Source: an uncultured Actinomycetes bacterium
GTDB taxonomy: Bacteria; Actinomycetota; CALGFH01
Length of the DNA: 7,209 nucleotides
Assembly (NCBI GenBank): GCA_937881255.1
Contig: CALGFH010000317.1
Location: 1 to 7,209 of the forward strand
Direction of reading: 5' to 3'
Part shown: piece after piece, positions 5,716 to 7,209 of the stretch
Numbering within the stretch: position 1 is the stretch's first letter
How the letters are laid out: the number at the start of each line of letters is the position of its first letter
Position numbers and translations under genes: made by a program
The notes under the pieces: generated by a model
The model's database searches: none
What the model was told of the DNA's origin: nothing
The model's input: the letters and a program-made list of their open reading frames with translations, nothing else

Positions 5716-6169
5716 GGACGAGGTGCCGTCGCGACCGGTGGTGGCGGTCGGGCTGGTCGCCCTGGACCGCGCCGGGCGGCTGCTGCTGGTCGAGCGGGGC
5801 AACCCGCCCCACAAGGGGCGCTGGTCGCTGCCGGGCGGGCGGGTCGAGGGGGGCGAGACCATCGCCGCGGCCGCGACCCGGGAGCTGGCCGAGGAGACCG
5901 GCCTGGAGGCGGCCGTCGGCGAGATCGCCGGGATCGTGGAGCGGATCGGCGAGGGCTTCCACTACCTGATCGTCGACCTCTGGGCCGAGCTGGCCGACGG
6001 CGCCGTGCCCGTGGCCGCCGGCGACGCCGCCGACGCCCGGCTGGTCGCCCTCGACCAGCTGCCCGGCTACCCGCTCTCCCCCGGCCTGGCCGGGTTCCTG
6101 GCCGGCATCGGCTGCTGGCCCGACGGGGTGCCGGTCCCCGACGACCTTCCTGTGCCACCTCCCCGGTAG
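5714..6169 (+). CDS. Nudix hydrolase (MutT / ADP-ribose pyrophosphatase-like)
   Basis: The 151-residue protein contains a complete Nudix box, Gx5Ex7REUxEExGU, from G42 to L64: E48, R56, E57, E60 and E61 are all present, so Mg-dependent hydrolysis of a nucleoside diphosphate linked to another group is expected. The preceding GNPPHKGRWSLPGG is common in MutT-like and ADP-ribose-hydrolysing members. Substrate cannot be read from sequence. Its position 11 bp before mutM favours a pool-cleaning role, for example on 8-oxo-dGTP, but this is inference from context. The C-terminal tail from about residue 133 is rich in Pro and Asp and probably flexible. The start is ATG 5714 with GGGAG 9 nt upstream. 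It is probably co-transcribed with mutM, and it follows the repeat array rather than an obvious promoter. Confidence 0.88.
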   Translation: MDEVPSRPVVAVGLVALDRAGRLLLVERGNPPHKGRWSLPGGRVEGGETIAAAATRELAEETGLEAAVGEIAGIVERIGEGFHYLIVDLWAELADGAVPVAAGDAADARLVALDQLPGYPLSPGLAGFLAGIGCWPDGVPVPDDLPVPPPR

Positions 6170-6180
6170 GCTGGGGCTCT

Positions 6181-6972
6181 ATGCCGGAGCTCCCCGAGGT
6201 CGAGTCGGTCCGCCGGCAGCTCGAACCGGAGCTGTCCGGCCGGCGGGTGCTGGCCGTGTGGGCCGACACCCAGCGGCGCTTCCACGCCCCCGGCCTGCTC
6301 CTTGGACGGACCGTGGAGGGGGTCGGCCGCCGCGGCAAGTTCCTGCTCTGCCCGCTCGACCAGGACCTGGAGCTGGTGCTGCACCTGGGCATGACCGGCG
6401 TGCTCCACTTCGGGGTGGCCGACGCCTACGCCCGGGCCCGGATCACCCTGGACGACGGACGCGAGCTGGTCTTCCGCGACGTGCGCCGGTTCGGCGGCCT
6501 GGCCGTCGTCCCGGCCGGCGCCTACGGCTCACTGCCCACCCTGGCCCGGCTCGGCCCCGAGCCGCTCTCGGACGACTTCGACCCGCACCGCTTCGCCCGC
6601 GACCTGGCCGCCACCCGGGCCCCGGTCAAGCCCTACCTGCTCAGCCAGCGGCCGGTCGCCGGGGTCGGCAACATCTACGCCGACGAGGCGCTGTGGCAGT
6701 CGCGCATCCACCCCGCCTCCCGCCGGGTCGGCCCCCGGCGGGCCCTGGCCCTCCACGGCGCCATCCGCCGGGTCCTGGCCGACGCGATCGACCGCGAAGG
6801 CACCACCTTCCGCGACTACCGCATGGTCAACGGCGAGTCCGGCCGCAACGCCGACTTCCTGATCGCCTACGGCCAGGCCGGCCGCCCCTGCCCCCGCTGC
6901 GCCACCCCCATGCGCAAGGTCGCCCTCGGCGGCCGCGGTACCACCTACTGCCCAACCTGCCAGCGTCGCTAG
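6181..6972 (+). CDS. mutM: Formamidopyrimidine-DNA glycosylase (Fpg / MutM)
   Basis: The 263-residue protein starts MPELPEVE, giving after Met removal the catalytic N-terminal Pro2 and Glu3. K53 (RGKFLL) matches the conserved catalytic lysine. M71, R103 and F104 match the residues that fill the gap left by the flipped base. The helix-two-turn-helix contains GVGNIYADEAL with N164. A complete zinc finger, C237-x2-C240-x16-C257-x2-C260, carries R252. All functional elements are intact, so excision of 8-oxoguanine and formamidopyrimidines followed by beta/delta-elimination is expected. Length fits the family. ATG 6181 is fixed by Pro2. No Shine-Dalgarno precedes it; TAGGCT, overlapping the Nudix stop, ends 8 nt before the ATG, so an internal leaderless start is possible besides readthrough from the Nudix gene. 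Confidence 0.96.
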   Translation: MPELPEVESVRRQLEPELSGRRVLAVWADTQRRFHAPGLLLGRTVEGVGRRGKFLLCPLDQDLELVLHLGMTGVLHFGVADAYARARITLDDGRELVFRDVRRFGGLAVVPAGAYGSLPTLARLGPEPLSDDFDPHRFARDLAATRAPVKPYLLSQRPVAGVGNIYADEALWQSRIHPASRRVGPRRALALHGAIRRVLADAIDREGTTFRDYRMVNGESGRNADFLIAYGQAGRPCPRCATPMRKVALGGRGTTYCPTCQRR

Positions 6973-6974
6973 GT

Positions 6975-7085
6975 CGCCCGGGTCCCGTGTGTCGCCCGGC
7001 ACGCGGGTCGGGATTCGGGCCCCATGTAGTCACCTGGCACGGTGGGTTGGGGTCGTTCGGAACCCATGCCGCACGGTGGACAGAC
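6975..7085 (+). repeat. Second cluster of the same repeat family after mutM
   Basis: Starting 2 bp after the mutM stop, copies begin at about 6975 (degenerate), 6993, 7031 and 7070 (partial). The unit at 7031 reads CACCTGGCACGGTGGGTTGG, differing from the upstream consensus by two bases. Spacings of 38 and 39 bp match the longer class in the first array. Orientation is the same as upstream, so the Nudix-mutM pair is bracketed by direct repeats. The cluster ends where base composition becomes less GC-rich. Confidence 0.75.
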
Positions 7086-7095
7086 CCTCTAGAGG
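7086..7095. promoter_or_regulatory. 10-bp perfect palindrome CCTCTAGAGG
   Basis: The palindrome lies at the boundary between the second repeat cluster and the promoter region of the last gene, 39 bp upstream of the -35-like hexamer. It could be an upstream operator. The symmetry is certain; the function is not. Confidence 0.25.
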
Positions 7096-7133
7096 CCAAT
7101 TGCAGAAAGCTGTCCACAATCTGCGTCTGATGC

Positions 7134-7161
7134 TTGATCTGGGTTGGGGGCTTGATAGGTT
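7134..7161 (+). promoter_or_regulatory. Leaderless-type promoter for the gene at the right edge
   Basis: TTGATC (7134-7139) and TAGGTT (7156-7161) are separated by 16 bp. The A of ATG 7168 lies 7 nt after the -10 box, so transcription should begin at the start codon. The surrounding DNA is clearly less GC-rich than the rest of the window, as expected of a promoter. A direct repeat GCTTGAT (7132-7138 and 7150-7156) overlaps both hexamers and could be a regulator site. Confidence 0.55.
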
Positions 7162-7167
7162 GCCCTC

Positions 7168-7209
7168 ATGGACTCGAACACACATTCGACCCAGCCGCCA
7201 CGCCCGCCT
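7168..7209 (+). CDS. N-terminal start of an unidentified protein, cut by the right edge
   Basis: ATG 7168 opens a frame that stays open for the 14 codons left: MDSNTHSTQPPRPP. The visible residues are polar and proline-rich, resembling disordered N-termini that precede membrane or regulatory domains in actinobacteria, but no function can be assigned. Support comes mainly from the well-placed promoter and leaderless geometry upstream. No Shine-Dalgarno is present. Confidence 0.5.
   Translation, partial: MDSNTHSTQPPRPP

Noticed and set aside
3807..6392. Long minus-strand open frame of 861 codons across tldE, the repeat array and mutM
   Set aside because: It lies antisense to three well-recognised genes, its translation is Arg/Pro/Gly-rich with no family motif, and long antisense frames are common in very GC-rich DNA.
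5328..7085. Insertion sequence or transposon around the Nudix-mutM pair
   Set aside because: There is no transposase and no terminal inverted repeats; the flanking repeats are direct, imperfect and multi-copy.
7110..7118. DnaA-box-like CTGTCCACA suggesting a replication origin
   Set aside because: It is a single copy with one mismatch to the actinobacterial TTGTCCACA box, with no cluster of boxes and no dnaA or dnaN nearby.

Overview
The window is a very GC-rich bacterial chromosomal segment. Strong G/C preference at third codon positions, GTG/TTG starts, an apparent leaderless gene and the protein types (UdgX-type uracil-DNA glycosylase, actinobacterial-style TldD/TldE, zinc-finger Fpg) point to an actinomycete-like member of Actinomycetota. 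No species can be named. No tRNA, rRNA, CRISPR array or transposase was seen.

Left part, minus strand (1-1516): a membrane protein of the conserved-TM-helix / MscS-associated type runs off the left edge. After about 130 bp comes a PHP-domain phosphoesterase resembling the RNase AM / 3',5'-nucleoside bisphosphate phosphatase group.

Centre, plus strand (1650-5327): a divergent intergenic region with a candidate promoter leads into a compact co-directional set. It holds a 48-residue single-helix membrane protein, a UdgX-type uracil-DNA glycosylase, tldD and tldE. The last two overlap by a GTGA stop/start junction, as expected for subunits of one heteromeric metalloprotease. The tldD start is most likely a TTG with a strong Shine-Dalgarno.

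Right part, plus strand (5328-7209): a 386-bp gene-free stretch is filled by an imperfect direct-repeat array with the core GGCACGGTGGGTCGGGG. Then come a Nudix hydrolase and mutM (Fpg) 11 bp apart, then more copies of the same repeat. A short, less GC-rich promoter region follows, with a start codon for a gene cut off by the right edge. Nudix plus Fpg resembles a small oxidised-guanine (GO) module: one could clean the nucleotide pool while the other excises 8-oxoG from DNA. With UdgX, the window holds two base-excision glycosylases.

The items most worth a second look are the repeat family that brackets the Nudix-mutM pair in one orientation, with unit spacings falling into two classes about 10 bp apart; the UdgX enzyme with its covalent-capture histidine loop and only three cysteines; and the UdgX-TldD-TldE arrangement.
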